Shown here: positions 35,094 through 43,275 of the stretch, piece after piece
How positions within the stretch are numbered: the first letter of the stretch is position 1
Layout: every line of letters starts with the position of its first letter
Source: an uncultured Pseudoxanthomonas sp.
Lineage (GTDB): Bacteria; Pseudomonadota; Gammaproteobacteria; Xanthomonadales; Xanthomonadaceae
Assembly (NCBI GenBank): GCA_946479745.1
Contig: CAMLGZ010000017.1
Coordinates: 1-64,000 of the forward strand
Direction of reading: 5' to 3'
Length of the DNA: 64,000 bases
The notes under the pieces: generated by a model
The model's input: the letters and a program-made list of their open reading frames with translations, nothing else
What the model was told of the DNA's origin: nothing
Database searches by the model: none
Program-made: the position numbers and the translations under genes

Positions 35094-36035
35094 TCAGCCG
35101 CGGAAATAGCCATCCGCAAGCGCTGTGTGAAAGGTGCCCAGGTGCACCTGGATCTCATCCATGAACTCCGCCGGATTCTTCGCCGCCAACGACACCGGAT
35201 CCGCGTTGCGGATCAGCCCGACCACACGGTTCAGACCACGGTCCACGCCGGGACGCGGCGGCATGGCCGGCAGGATGCGTTGCGCGCGGGCCAGACAGAA
35301 CTGCACGCTGCGCGGGAATTCGTTGTTCTGCAGCAGAAAACGCAGCGCATGTTCGGCAGTCACGCGCTGGCGGATGTGCCTGCGGTACATCTGGTAGGCC
35401 GCCAGCGAGCGCAGCACCGCCATCCACTGCATGTTCTGGAAAGCCTCGCGGTCCTCTTCGTTGCGCGGCGTCACCAGTCCCGATGCGCCGGCGTCGATGA
35501 TGCGCGTGGTCATATCGGCTTGTTCTATGGCGGTGCCCAGACGCAGGAACTGGAAACCGATGTCGCGGCTGACGTTCGCGGTCAGCAAGCCGGAGACCTT
35601 CAGGCAGCCGTCGGCGATGCGGGTGATGAACTCCATGCGGTAGCGCCGGCTGACGCCGCGTTCGCCATTGGCATCTATGTACAGATACAGGTCGTTGATC
35701 GCTTCCCACACCTCGCCCGGCAGAGTATCGCGGATGCTGCGCAGGATCTCGCGCGCGCCGTCGACCGAGCTGCGCAGCGAGGACGGGTTGCGTTCGTCCA
35801 GCAACAGGAAGCGCACCACGTCGGCATCGGCGGCGTCTTCGCCGGTGCTGGGAAACAGTTCGGCGAAGGGGTCGCCCGCGCCCACCGTATCCACCATCGG
35901 CCGCCAGGCGAAACGCACCGAACGCGGCAGATCCAATTGCAGCTGGCTACCGACACCAACCAACCGCGCGGTGTTCTCCGCGCGGCGTACGTAGCGGCTG
36001 AACCAATAGAGATTGCTGGCGACGCGGGAAAGCAT
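35094..36035 (-). CDS. Alpha-E domain protein (DUF403), Anbu partner
   Basis: All-helical protein of 313 aa, function unknown. It begins MLSRVASNLYWFSRYVRRAE, the family's characteristic start, and continues with LLLDERNPSSLRSSVDGARE, GFQFLRLGTAIEQADMTTRI, LRSLAAYQMYRRHIRQRVT and LLQNNEFPRSVQFCLARAQ, all typical of alpha-E. In many genomes it is encoded next to, or fused with, circularly permuted ATP-grasp proteins, and it co-occurs with Anbu. Its ATG shares one base with the ATP-grasp stop (TGATG), so the two are translationally coupled. A longer frame in the same register covers the antisense-like shadow of the ATP-grasp gene and is rejected. A peptide- or amide-forming role is guessed only from the partners. 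Confidence 0.93.
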   Translation of the reverse strand: MLSRVASNLYWFSRYVRRAENTARLVGVGSQLQLDLPRSVRFAWRPMVDTVGAGDPFAELFPSTGEDAADADVVRFLLLDERNPSSLRSSVDGAREILRSIRDTLPGEVWEAINDLYLYIDANGERGVSRRYRMEFITRIADGCLKVSGLLTANVSRDIGFQFLRLGTAIEQADMTTRIIDAGASGLVTPRNEEDREAFQNMQWMAVLRSLAAYQMYRRHIRQRVTAEHALRFLLQNNEFPRSVQFCLARAQRILPAMPPRPGVDRGLNRVVGLIRNADPVSLAAKNPAEFMDEIQVHLGTFHTALADGYFRG

Positions 36036-37483
36036 CAGTCGGCCTCCTCGTCCAGATCGACGACCCACGTATCCTTCGCCCCGCCGCCCTGCGAGGAATT
36101 CACCACCAGCGAACCCTTCTCCATCGCCACGCGCGTAAGCCCGCCGGTGGTGACGTAGATGTCCTCGCGCGACAGCACGAATGGCCGCAGATCCAGGTGT
36201 CGCGGCGAGGGACCGTCGTCGGTGACGATGGGCGCGGTGGACAGCGACAGCGTGGGTTGCGCCATGTAGTTGCGCGGATCGGCCTCGATCAGTTTCTTGA
36301 ACTTGTCGCGCTGGCGCTTGGTGGAGCGCGGCCCGATCAGCATGCCGTAGCCGCCCGATTCGTTGGCCGGCTTCACCACCAGTTTCTCGATGTTCTCCAA
36401 CACGTACTTGCGTTCCTTCGCGTTGTGGCAGAGATAGCTGGGTACGTTGGGCAGGATCGGGTCCTCGTCCAGGTAGTACTTGATCATCTTCGGCACGTAG
36501 GCGAACACCACCTTGTCGTCGGCCACGCCTGCCCCTGGCGCATTGGCCAGCGCCACCTTGCCCGCGCGCCAGCTGCGCATCAGGCCCGGTGCTCCCAACG
36601 TGGATTCGGGATGGAACGCCTCCGGATCGATGAACAGATCGTCCACGCGCCGGTAGATCACATCCACGCGCTGCGCGCCGTACACGGTGCGCATGTAGGT
36701 GCAGTCGTCGTCGGCCACGAACAGGTCGTTGCCTTCCACCAGTTCGATGCCCATCGCCTGGGCCAGATAGGCATGCTCGAAGTACGCACTGTTGAACACG
36801 CCCGGAGTGAGCAGGGCGATGGTCGGCGTGTCGCCCGGCCGCGGTGAAAGAGCGGCCAGTGTGTCGTAGAGCTGCGACGGATATTCGTCCACCGGCAGGA
36901 TCGAGCTGGTTTCGAACAGTTCCGGGAACACGCGCTTGGCCACCATGCGGTTTTCCAGCATGTAGGACACGCCGCTGGGGATGCGCAGGTTGTCTTCCAG
37001 CGCGTACAAGGTGCCGTCGCCATCGCGCACCAGGTCCGAGCCGCAGATGTGCGCCCAAACGCCGAGCGGCGGCTTCACGCCTGCGCACTGCGGACGGAAA
37101 TTGACCGAGTCCTTCAACAGCATCGCCGGGAACACCTTGTCCTTGACGATCTGCTGCCTGCCGTAGATGTCGCCGATGAAAAGGTTCAGCGCGCGCATGC
37201 GCTGCTTGAGTCCGGCTTCGGTACGCACCCATTCGGTGCGCGGGATCACGCGCGGGATCAGGTCGAACGGCAGCGTGCGATCCACGTTGCGGCCGTCGGT
37301 ATATACGGTGAAGGTGATGCCCATGACCCGGGCGATGACGTCGGCGGCGAGCTGGCGCTCGGCGATCTCGCGGCCGGACAGGCCACCCAGATATTCGACC
37401 AGACGGCGCGCCGCCGGTCGTGGCCGACCATCAGCCTGGATCAGCTCGTCGAAAGTGGTGGTGCGGTACTTCGCCCAGTCCAT
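36035..37483 (-). CDS. Circularly permuted type 2 ATP-grasp protein (DUF404/407), Anbu partner
   Basis: Predicted ATP-dependent carboxylate-amine ligase of 482 aa from the ATG at 37483, with GGAG just upstream. Conserved blocks: RALNLFIGDIYGRQQIVKD, CGSDLVRDGDGTLYALEDNL, RIPSGVSYMLENR, ALLTPGVFNSAYFEHAYLA, VYGAQRVDVIYRRVDDLFID, VVKPANESGGYGMLIGP with the ATP-binding glycines, and LRPFVLSREDIYVTTGGLTR. Family members are believed to form amide bonds onto peptides or similar acceptors, but substrates are undefined. It is the first gene of a two-gene set with alpha-E and is divergent from the pteridine reductase gene. An extension of 39 codons upstream is open but lacks similarity to the family. 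Confidence 0.93.
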   Translation of the reverse strand: MDWAKYRTTTFDELIQADGRPRPAARRLVEYLGGLSGREIAERQLAADVIARVMGITFTVYTDGRNVDRTLPFDLIPRVIPRTEWVRTEAGLKQRMRALNLFIGDIYGRQQIVKDKVFPAMLLKDSVNFRPQCAGVKPPLGVWAHICGSDLVRDGDGTLYALEDNLRIPSGVSYMLENRMVAKRVFPELFETSSILPVDEYPSQLYDTLAALSPRPGDTPTIALLTPGVFNSAYFEHAYLAQAMGIELVEGNDLFVADDDCTYMRTVYGAQRVDVIYRRVDDLFIDPEAFHPESTLGAPGLMRSWRAGKVALANAPGAGVADDKVVFAYVPKMIKYYLDEDPILPNVPSYLCHNAKERKYVLENIEKLVVKPANESGGYGMLIGPRSTKRQRDKFKKLIEADPRNYMAQPTLSLSTAPIVTDDGPSPRHLDLRPFVLSREDIYVTTGGLTRVAMEKGSLVVNSSQGGGAKDTWVVDLDEEAD

Positions 37484-37629
37484 TCGCTCCGTCCGTTGTC
37501 CTGCGCCGGTGCGTGCGTCCTGGCAGGTGATGCAATGCAACATGCCCGGAACCACGATGGCCGTCAAGCATTCGCGCGCCGTACGGGATTGGAGACACAA
37601 TGCGGTCGGTCTTCAACGTCAGGAATCCC

Positions 37630-38367
37630 ATGTCCCCGACCTCTGTCGCTCTGATCACCGGCGGCGCCCGCCGTATCGGCGCGGCCATCGCCCGACGCCT
37701 GCATGCACAGGGTTACGATCTGGCGTTGCATTACCGCGGGTCGGCTGCGGAAATGCAGGCGCTGGCGGACGAACTGGAATCGGTGCGCAGCGGCAGCGTG
37801 CTCACTCTGCAAGCGGACCTGTCTGAGTTCGACCGCCTGCCCGAACTCGTGGCCAGGACGGTCGGGCGCTTCGGACGGCTCGATGCGCTGGTGAACAATG
37901 CCTCCGCTTTCCAACCGACGGCCATCGGAACCACCACGCCGCAGCAGTGGGACGCGCTGTTCGCTTCAAATGCGCGCGCGCCGTTCTTCCTCGCCCAAGC
38001 CGCCGCACCGCACCTGAAGGCGTCGCAGGGCGCCATCGTCAACCTGGTCGACATCTACGCGGAAAAACCGTTGGCCGGGCACACCGTTTACTGCATGGCC
38101 AAGGCGGCCCTGCTGATGGCGACGAAATCGCTGGCGCTGGAACTGGCGCCGGAAGTGCGCGTCAACGGCGTCGCACCGGGCGCGATTCTGTGGCCGGAGC
38201 AGGATCACAGCGATACCGCGAAGCAGACCATGCTCGGACGCACGCCGCTGGCGCGCACCGGCACGCCGGAGGAGATCGCCGAAGCCGTGCGCTGGTTGTT
38301 GCAGGACGCCACCTACACCACCGGCCAGGTGATCCGCATCGACGGCGGGCGCACGCTCGCCGGGTAG
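37630..38367 (+). CDS. Pteridine reductase, short-chain dehydrogenase family
   Basis: NADPH-dependent reductase of 245 aa, FolM/PTR1-like, expected to reduce dihydrobiopterin, dihydromonapterin or dihydrofolate. Started at the ATG at 37630 with AGGA upstream. Motifs: VALITGGARRIGAAIARRL, with the TGxxRRIG cofactor loop typical of pteridine reductases; LHYRGSAAEMQAL; LVNNASAFQPTAIG; and the catalytic GHTVYCMAKAALLMATK (Tyr-x-x-x-Lys). DGGRTLAG ends the protein. folK and folB follow on the opposite strand, so the region is devoted to pterin and folate metabolism. The stop TAG at 38365-38367 lies inside a GTAG palindrome. Confidence 0.92.
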   Translation: MSPTSVALITGGARRIGAAIARRLHAQGYDLALHYRGSAAEMQALADELESVRSGSVLTLQADLSEFDRLPELVARTVGRFGRLDALVNNASAFQPTAIGTTTPQQWDALFASNARAPFFLAQAAAPHLKASQGAIVNLVDIYAEKPLAGHTVYCMAKAALLMATKSLALELAPEVRVNGVAPGAILWPEQDHSDTAKQTMLGRTPLARTGTPEEIAEAVRWLLQDATYTTGQVIRIDGGRTLAG

Positions 38368-38419
38368 GAGCGACGTAAGTCGCGAACACGTTCTGCATCG
38401 CGACTTACATCGCTCCTAC
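38364..38419. repeat. GTAG REP pair at the pteridine reductase stop codon
   Basis: Arms of about 22 bases (opening GTAGGAGCGACGTAAGTCGC, closing GCGACTTACATCGCTCCTAC) around a short loop. TAG at 38365-38367 ends the reductase. It lies in the convergent gap with folK. Confidence 0.95.
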
Positions 38420-38426
38420 AGCGCAT

Positions 38427-38936
38427 CTACAACGCCAAGTGCGATGAATCGGCGGATATGGCTACTATTTCCAGTGAAACCCCGCGCTCCGGCGACTGTG
38501 CCCAGAGCTCGCTCAACGTCTTCTTCGAAACTGGATCGACGAAACCAGGCGCGATATCGGCCAGCGGTTTGAGCACGAACGCATGCTTCAACTCCGGGCG
38601 CGGGATACGCAGGCTACCCGTCCCTTCGATCACCAGATCGTCGTAGAACACGATATCGATATCCAACGGGCGGTCACCGAAGCGCGGGCCGCTGCGGTCG
38701 CGCCCGTGCGCCTCCTCCAGGGCATGCAGCCAGTCGTTGAGCGCATGCACGTCAAGGTCTGATTCGATGATCGCGGCCGCGTTGAGGAAGTCGTGGCCTT
38801 CGAAGCCGATCGCGGCAGTACGGTAGACCGGCGACAGGACCAGCGCGCCGAAGCGCACGCGCAATGCGGACACCGCGGAGGCGAGATTCCTTTCCGCTTC
38901 CATGTTGCTGCCTAGGCTGAGATAAGCCTTGCCCAC
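38427..38936 (-). CDS. folK: 2-amino-4-hydroxy-6-hydroxymethyldihydropteridine pyrophosphokinase
   Basis: Transfers pyrophosphate from ATP to the pterin alcohol in folate synthesis; 169 aa. The start is a GTG at 38936, giving (M)GKAYLSLGSNMEAERNLASA, the usual N terminus with LSLGSN. The PROSITE-type signature is RFGDRPLDIDIVFYDD, with the two Mg-binding Asp residues; IPRPELKHAFVLKPLADIAP is the C-terminal block. AAGGTA precedes the start. It is followed by a GTAG element and preceded by folB, 21 bases away in the same direction. With the pteridine reductase it forms a small folate island. Confidence 0.96.
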   Translation of the reverse strand: MGKAYLSLGSNMEAERNLASAVSALRVRFGALVLSPVYRTAAIGFEGHDFLNAAAIIESDLDVHALNDWLHALEEAHGRDRSGPRFGDRPLDIDIVFYDDLVIEGTGSLRIPRPELKHAFVLKPLADIAPGFVDPVSKKTLSELWAQSPERGVSLEIVAISADSSHLAL

Positions 38937-38957
38937 TACCTTGTCATCCCGAGCACA

Positions 38958-39311
38958 TTATTCCCGCGAGCGCTCGATGATCACGCCCACCGCCACCGCG
39001 CCTCGCACCGCACCCGGCTTGCTGAGTTTCAGGCGCAGCCAGGACACGCCGAATTCTGCCAGCACTATTTCCGCACAGCGCTCGGCCAGCGTTTCCACCA
39101 GGCCGTAGTCGGATTGGGAAACGAATTCGATCAACCGCTTGCTGACCGCCTTGTAGTTGAGCGTATCGGCGATGTCGTCGCTGGCCGCGGGTTTGCGGTT
39201 GTCGAAACCCATCTCCAGGTCGAAACGCAGCGTCTGGCGGATGCGCCGTTCCCAGTCGTAGATGCCGATGAGGGCGTCTATTTCCAGACCTTCTATGAAG
39301 ACTTTGTCCAT
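38958..39311 (-). CDS. folB: Dihydroneopterin aldolase
   Basis: Converts 7,8-dihydroneopterin to the hydroxymethyl pterin used by FolK; 117 aa from the ATG at 39311, the usual size. It begins MDKVFIEGLEIDALIGIYDW, matching the family (the Glu and Tyr that line the pterin pocket follow), and has LNYKAVSKRLIEFVSQSDYG and LVETLAERCAEIVLAEF with the conserved Glu-Thr-Leu-Ala. The end VRGAVAVGVIIERSR is typical. A 45-codon upstream extension is open but crosses the palindromic element at 39363-39487, so it is rejected. Likely cotranscribed with folK. Confidence 0.95.
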   Translation of the reverse strand: MDKVFIEGLEIDALIGIYDWERRIRQTLRFDLEMGFDNRKPAASDDIADTLNYKAVSKRLIEFVSQSDYGLVETLAERCAEIVLAEFGVSWLRLKLSKPGAVRGAVAVGVIIERSRE

Positions 39312-39362
39312 GGGAAAGCAAGGGAAAATATGAGTGGGTAAGCGTAACCGCTTTCCTAGGCT

Positions 39363-39487
39363 GTCATCCCAGCGGTTTTCAACGGCCGCATGGCTGGTCA
39401 AGCCGGGATCCATTTTGACGTTGCCCGCAGTGGCCGACGCTCGCATCGAGAAAGATCAAGATGGATCCCAGCGTTCGCTGGGATGAC
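39363..39487. repeat. REP-like inverted repeat, TCATCCCAGCG type
   Basis: Outer arms GTCATCCCAGCG (39363-39374) and CGCTGGGATGAC (39476-39487) with further partial pairing inside; the right half forms its own hairpin (ATCCCAGCG..CGCTGGGAT). It is related to 3162-3265 and sits between tsaD and folB. Confidence 0.8.
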
Positions 39488-39506
39488 GACATCTATTTTC
39501 CGCGAC

Positions 39507-40559
39507 TTAAGGTTGGAACTCCGGCTTCGTCTCGCCCACCACCGGCAACGTCGCCATATCCCATCTCGGCGTGACCTTCACCGCAGCGGTTTCGTGCTGC
39601 CCCGCCTGTAGGCGCAAGGCACCAGCGAAAGCGATCATCGCGCCGTTGTCGGTGCACAACTCCGGGCGCGGGAAGCAGGCGCGGCCGCCGCGCTTGGCGC
39701 AGATGTCGTGCAGCTTGGCGCGCAGGCGCTTGTTGGCGCCCACGCCGCCGGCGATCACCAGGGTGTCGCTGCCTGCCGCCTCCAGCGCGCGCTCGCATTT
39801 GATGGCCAAAGTGTCGACCACCGCATCCTCGAAGCCGCGCGCGATATCGGCGCGGGTGGCATCGGACTGGTCGCTGTCGCGCCAGGCCAGCATCACCTGG
39901 GTCTTCAGGCCGCTGAAACTGAAATCCAGGCCGGGCCGGTCGGTCATTGGCCGGGAGAATTTATAGACGCCCGGGCGGCCGGTCGCCGCCAGCGCCGCCA
40001 GCTGCGGCCCGCCGGGATAAGGCAGGCCCATGACCTTGGCGGTCTTGTCGAAGGCTTCCCCGGCCGCATCGTCCAGGGTTTCCCCCAATAACCGGTAGCT
40101 GCCGATGGCATCCACCGCCACCAGTTGGGTATGCCCGCCTGAAACCAACAGAGCTACGAAGGGCGCTTCGGGCGGGTCGTCTTCCATCAAAGGCGCCAGC
40201 AGATGGCCCTCCATGTGGTGCACGGCCACCGCCGGGACCTCCAGCGCCCAAGCCAGGGAACGGGCCATCCCCGCCCCGACCAGCAGCGCGCCGACCAGCC
40301 CTGGGCCGGCGGTATAGGCCACCCCGTCGAGGTCTTCGAGCTTCAGATCCGCCTCGGCCAGGGTCTGCCTGACCAACGGCAACAGCTTGCGGACGTGGTC
40401 GCGGCTGGCCAGTTCCGGCACCACGCCGCCGTATTCGGCATGCAGGGCGATCTGGCTGTAGACCGCATGGGCGCGCAGTCCGGCGCTGCCCGTAAGGGCC
40501 GTGTCGTAGACGGCCACACCGGTTTCGTCGCAGGAGGTTTCAATGCCAAGGACGCGCAT
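39507..40559 (-). CDS. tsaD: tRNA N6-threonylcarbamoyladenosine transferase subunit TsaD
   Basis: Metal-dependent ASKHA-fold protein that, with TsaB and TsaE, transfers the threonylcarbamoyl group to A37 of ANN-decoding tRNAs. 350 aa from the ATG at 40559, giving [19 protein letters not shown], the universal N terminus. Key parts: [29 protein letters not shown] with the two metal-binding His, [30 protein letters not shown] and [16 protein letters not shown]. It is divergent from rpsU across 125 bases, an arrangement common in gammaproteobacteria. A 26-codon upstream extension lacks conservation. Confidence 0.98.
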   Translation of the reverse strand: MRVLGIETSCDETGVAVYDTALTGSAGLRAHAVYSQIALHAEYGGVVPELASRDHVRKLLPLVRQTLAEADLKLEDLDGVAYTAGPGLVGALLVGAGMARSLAWALEVPAVAVHHMEGHLLAPLMEDDPPEAPFVALLVSGGHTQLVAVDAIGSYRLLGETLDDAAGEAFDKTAKVMGLPYPGGPQLAALAATGRPGVYKFSRPMTDRPGLDFSFSGLKTQVMLAWRDSDQSDATRADIARGFEDAVVDTLAIKCERALEAAGSDTLVIAGGVGANKRLRAKLHDICAKRGGRACFPRPELCTDNGAMIAFAGALRLQAGQHETAAVKVTPRWDMATLPVVGETKPEFQP

Positions 40560-40684
40560 GGGACTCGAAATGGGGGCTTGTGGGCGGTAATCCAGCGCCC
40601 GGGCGGCTTGCAGGCAGCCCCGGGGTGCCGTTATCATACGCGGCTCGCCGGGACTGACCCGGTTGTTTGTGTCCCGGAGATTCC

Positions 40685-40900
40685 ATGCCCAGCGTCAAAG
40701 TCCGCGAAAACGAGCCTTTTGAGTTTGCTCTGCGTCGCTTCAAGCGTACCTGCGAAAAAGCCGGTGTTCTGGCCGAAACCCGCAAGCGCGAGTTCTACGA
40801 GAAGCCGACCCAGGAACGCAAGCGCAAGGCCGCCGCTGCGGTGAAGCGTCAGCTGCGTCGCAGCTCGCGCGACGTCACCAAGCGCCAGCGCCTGTACTGA
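40685..40900 (+). CDS. rpsU: 30S ribosomal protein S21
   Basis: Small basic ribosomal protein of 71 aa that aids initiation on the 30S subunit near the anti-Shine-Dalgarno region. It reads [20 protein letters not shown] at the start and [14 protein letters not shown] at the end, both standard. The ATG at 40685 has CCCGGAG upstream; an in-frame GTG six codons earlier is ignored. rpsU usually leads the rpsU-dnaG-rpoD macromolecular synthesis operon. Here it is followed by a terminator-like hairpin and a palindromic element before yqeY. Confidence 0.98.
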
Positions 40901-40918
40901 GCCGCGTCGCTTCGCCAG

Positions 40919-40950
40919 AAGCCGGCACGCGCGAGCGTAGCCGGCTTTTT
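40919..40950 (+). terminator. Terminator after rpsU
   Basis: Stem AAGCCGGC / GCCGGCTT with a 13-base loop followed by a T run and a second T-rich stretch. It would end or attenuate transcription before yqeY. Confidence 0.85.
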
Positions 40951-40964
40951 GTGTTTTTGGGCCC

Positions 40965-41029
40965 GTAGGGCGGGCAGTGCCCGTCCGCGGGGTTCGAGCA
41001 AAGAGCATGGCGGGCACTGCCCGCCCTAC
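40965..41029. repeat. GTAGGGCGGGC-type REP pair before yqeY
   Basis: Arms opening GTAGGGCGGGCAGTGCCCG and closing CGGGCACTGCCCGCCCTAC. The yqeY ribosome site GGAG (41030-41033) abuts the right arm, so folding of the element could expose or hide it. Confidence 0.93.
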
Positions 41030-41039
41030 GGAGATCGTC

Positions 41040-41486
41040 ATGAGCCTTAAAGAACAGTTGGTCGCAGACATGAAGGCCGCAATGAAGGGCGGCGACAAGC
41101 ACACCCTGGGCGTGGTGCGCCTGATCAACGCTGCCATCAAGCAACGCGAGGTGGACGAGCGCATCGAGCTGGACGACGTTGCGGTGATCGCCGCGATGGA
41201 AAAAATGGTCAAGCAGCGCAAGGATTCGGTCAGCCAGTTCGAGGCCGCCAACCGCGAAGACCTGGCCGCCATTGAGCGCGCGGAGATCGTGGTGATCGAG
41301 AAGTACCTGCCGGCCAAGCTGGGCGAAGCCGAGATCCTGGCCGCCATCGATGCCGCCATCGCTGAAACCGGTGCCACCGGCCCGGCCGACATGGGCAAGC
41401 TGATGGGCGTGCTGAAGCCTAGGCTGGCTGGACAGGCCGACATGGGCCTGGTGTCGGCGCTGGTGAAGAAGAAGTTCGCGAGCTGA
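41040..41486 (+). CDS. yqeY: YqeY/GatB-C-terminal-domain protein
   Basis: Helical protein of 148 aa of the YqeY family, which resembles the tRNA-binding tail domain of the amidotransferase subunit GatB; precise role unproven. Starts at the ATG at 41040 (MSLKEQLVADMKAAMKGGD). Conserved segments: TLGVVRLINAAIKQREVDER, VIAAMEKMVKQRKDSVSQFE, VIEKYLPAKLGEAEI and GKLMGVLKPRLAGQADMGLV. A common neighbour of rpsU and dnaG in proteobacteria, as here. The ribosome site is squeezed directly against a palindromic element upstream, and another element begins seven bases after the stop. Confidence 0.95.
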   Translation: MSLKEQLVADMKAAMKGGDKHTLGVVRLINAAIKQREVDERIELDDVAVIAAMEKMVKQRKDSVSQFEAANREDLAAIERAEIVVIEKYLPAKLGEAEILAAIDAAIAETGATGPADMGKLMGVLKPRLAGQADMGLVSALVKKKFAS

Positions 41487-41492
41487 GTTTTT

Positions 41493-41605
41493 CTCCTTCC
41501 CCTTCAAGGGGAAGGCCGGGATGGGGATGGTTTTCCCGTCCGATCCCATTGATTCACTTTCGCAGCTACACCATCCCCACCCAACCCTCCCCTTGAAGGG
41601 GAGGG
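41493..41605. repeat. REP-like inverted repeat, CTTCCCCTTCAAGGGGAAG type
   Basis: Terminal hairpins at 41493-41515 and 41585-41605, with inner arms GGGATGGGGATGGT and a near complement pairing across the loop. It begins just after yqeY and ends 17 bases before the GNAT gene. Confidence 0.92.
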
Positions 41606-41621
41606 CTATGCTGCTCCGGCC

Positions 41622-42140
41622 ATGACTGAATCCATCACCTCCCCGAATGTCGAACTACGTCCCGCGACGCGCGCCGACATTCCCCAAATCCTATCCTTCG
41701 TCCGCGAACTCGCCGAATACGAAAAACTCGCCCACGAAGCGGTGGCCGACGAAGCCACGCTCGCGACGCAGCTTTTCGGCGACCGCCCCGCTGCGGAAGT
41801 CGTGATAGCCGACGTCGACGGCCAACCCGCCGGTTTCGCCCTGTTCTTCCACAATTTCTCGACCTTCCTCGGCAAGCGCGGCCTGTACCTGGAAGATCTG
41901 TTCGTCCGTCCGCAATACCGCGGCCTGGGCCTGGGAAAACGCCTGATGATCCACCTGGCCAAACTGGCGACGGAACGCGATTGCGGCCGCTTCGAGTGGT
42001 CGGTGCTGGATTGGAACGAGCCGGCCATCCGTTTCTACCGCAGCTTGGGCGCAGTGGGCCTGGAGGAATGGACGGTGCAACGGCTCAGCGGGCCGGCCTT
42101 GCGTGCGCTGGCAGCGCAGTCGGACCGACCCGATCGCTAG
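41622..42140 (+). CDS. GNAT family N-acetyltransferase
   Basis: Acetyl-CoA-dependent transferase of 172 aa resembling the diamine/spermidine acetyltransferase branch. VELRPATRADIPQILSFVRE opens the fold; the acetyl-CoA loop is YLEDLFVRPQYRGLGLGKRL (Arg/Gln-x-x-Gly-x-Gly/Ala type). EWSVLDWNEPAIRFYRSLGA is the closing motif, which in this branch contains the catalytic Tyr. The acceptor amine is unknown. It lies between yqeY and dnaG, where it breaks the classical operon, and converges on the secreted-protein gene on the other strand 40 bases away. Confidence 0.92.
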   Translation: MTESITSPNVELRPATRADIPQILSFVRELAEYEKLAHEAVADEATLATQLFGDRPAAEVVIADVDGQPAGFALFFHNFSTFLGKRGLYLEDLFVRPQYRGLGLGKRLMIHLAKLATERDCGRFEWSVLDWNEPAIRFYRSLGAVGLEEWTVQRLSGPALRALAAQSDRPDR

Positions 42141-42180
42141 GACAGGGTCGAGTCCGCATCGCAAACGATTGACGCTGGGC

Positions 42181-43092
42181 TCAGTTGGCCTGACGGCAAT
42201 CCCGAAGTTCCATGCTTTCGGGGTCGATCTTGTCTACCGTACCTGCCAATTTCACCCAATCCCCCTCGGACAGGGTGAGGAAGAACTTCGCCTGATCCGG
42301 GGCGAGCACGCACTGAATCATGAAGTTGTTGCTGTTGTACGTAGAACTCTGACGAATCTTCAGTAAACCGCGGGTCTGCGTGACCAGGTAGGCGACCACC
42401 AGTTCGCCGCTGAACTCGTTCCTCGACACCGTGTAGATCTGCCCGTCGATCCGGTATTTGCGTCCCTTGTACTTGGCGACGATAGGCGCGAACGCTTCCT
42501 TGTGCTCGCCCGCGGTCGCGTAATTGGTGGAACCGATGAGGAGATTGCCAAGCGTCCCCTTGCTTTTCACCCCCGCCATCGTCTTCTGGATCTCGCGGCC
42601 GATTTCCGCCGACAGCTTCGGGGCCTCCGCGTCGATAACCTGGCCTGCACCGCTCTTCTTGCGCACGGCGGCCGCGATCGCCTCGCCTTCCTTGCCGGTC
42701 TTGAGCATGGCGAGCATCGAACAGATCTCCTTGCGCGCGGCCGGGATTTCCACGTTCTGGCCCCGGGCCAGCTTCGTGCCCAGCGACACCCGCCCGGAGC
42801 TATCGGCCTGCGCCCGCATCACGATCGGCGGCTTGAGGTTGGTCTGGGAGAAAAAGAGTTCGCCGGAATTGCCGACGATCGATTCGTTGCCAACCTGGTA
42901 GCTTTTATCGAGGGCGATTTGCTGCAGCTGTCCCAGAGCGCTGCTGACGCTCAGCCCGGGCTTGGTCACCTCGCCCATGAATACCAGACCGTTGCGCGGG
43001 TCGCCAACCGCCTCGAAACTGTCTTCGCAGGTGCCGGCGCGCGCGGCTGCGGACAGGGCCAGCAGGCCCACAAAACACAAAATCCTATTCAC
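42181..43092 (-). CDS. Secreted hypothetical protein with possible tRNA_anti-like OB fold
   Basis: Exported protein of 303 aa with a signal peptide (MNRILCFVGLLALSAAARA) and no certain family. The middle (about residues 60-200) is rich in charged and small residues. The last 100 residues (KYRIDGQIYTVSRNEFSGEL, then IQCVLAPDQAKFFLTLSEGD and VKLAGTVDKIDPESMELRDC) resemble the OB-fold called tRNA_anti-like, found in exported proteins of unknown role. Cysteines occur near both ends (TCEDSF; IQCVL; RDCRQ), possibly forming disulfides. It is antisense to the surrounding ribosome/replication genes. Composition is uneven, with one sample line at 48% GC. It may be a later arrival between yqeY and dnaG. 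Confidence 0.78.
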   Translation of the reverse strand: MNRILCFVGLLALSAAARAGTCEDSFEAVGDPRNGLVFMGEVTKPGLSVSSALGQLQQIALDKSYQVGNESIVGNSGELFFSQTNLKPPIVMRAQADSSGRVSLGTKLARGQNVEIPAARKEICSMLAMLKTGKEGEAIAAAVRKKSGAGQVIDAEAPKLSAEIGREIQKTMAGVKSKGTLGNLLIGSTNYATAGEHKEAFAPIVAKYKGRKYRIDGQIYTVSRNEFSGELVVAYLVTQTRGLLKIRQSSTYNSNNFMIQCVLAPDQAKFFLTLSEGDWVKLAGTVDKIDPESMELRDCRQAN

Positions 43093-43275
43093 ACTACAAC
43101 CTCCCTATGCCTGTGCTTTAGCTTGAGCGGAACCCGCTCGTCCTGGACTAACCGCCGCGCACACGATTCCGGTGTGAACCCGCGGCGGATCGATCATACT
43201 TGAATTGCCGAAAACCCTTAATGCCCGCAATTGCGATGCGCCCCCTGCATCCACCGCGGCAGACCTTATCCTAAC

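Noticed and set aside
35094..37232. A 712-codon frame joining alpha-E to an upstream extension
   Set aside because: The extension is an out-of-frame shadow of the ATP-grasp gene. The alpha-E family start (MLSRVASNLYW) and the TGATG overlap fix the true start at 36035.
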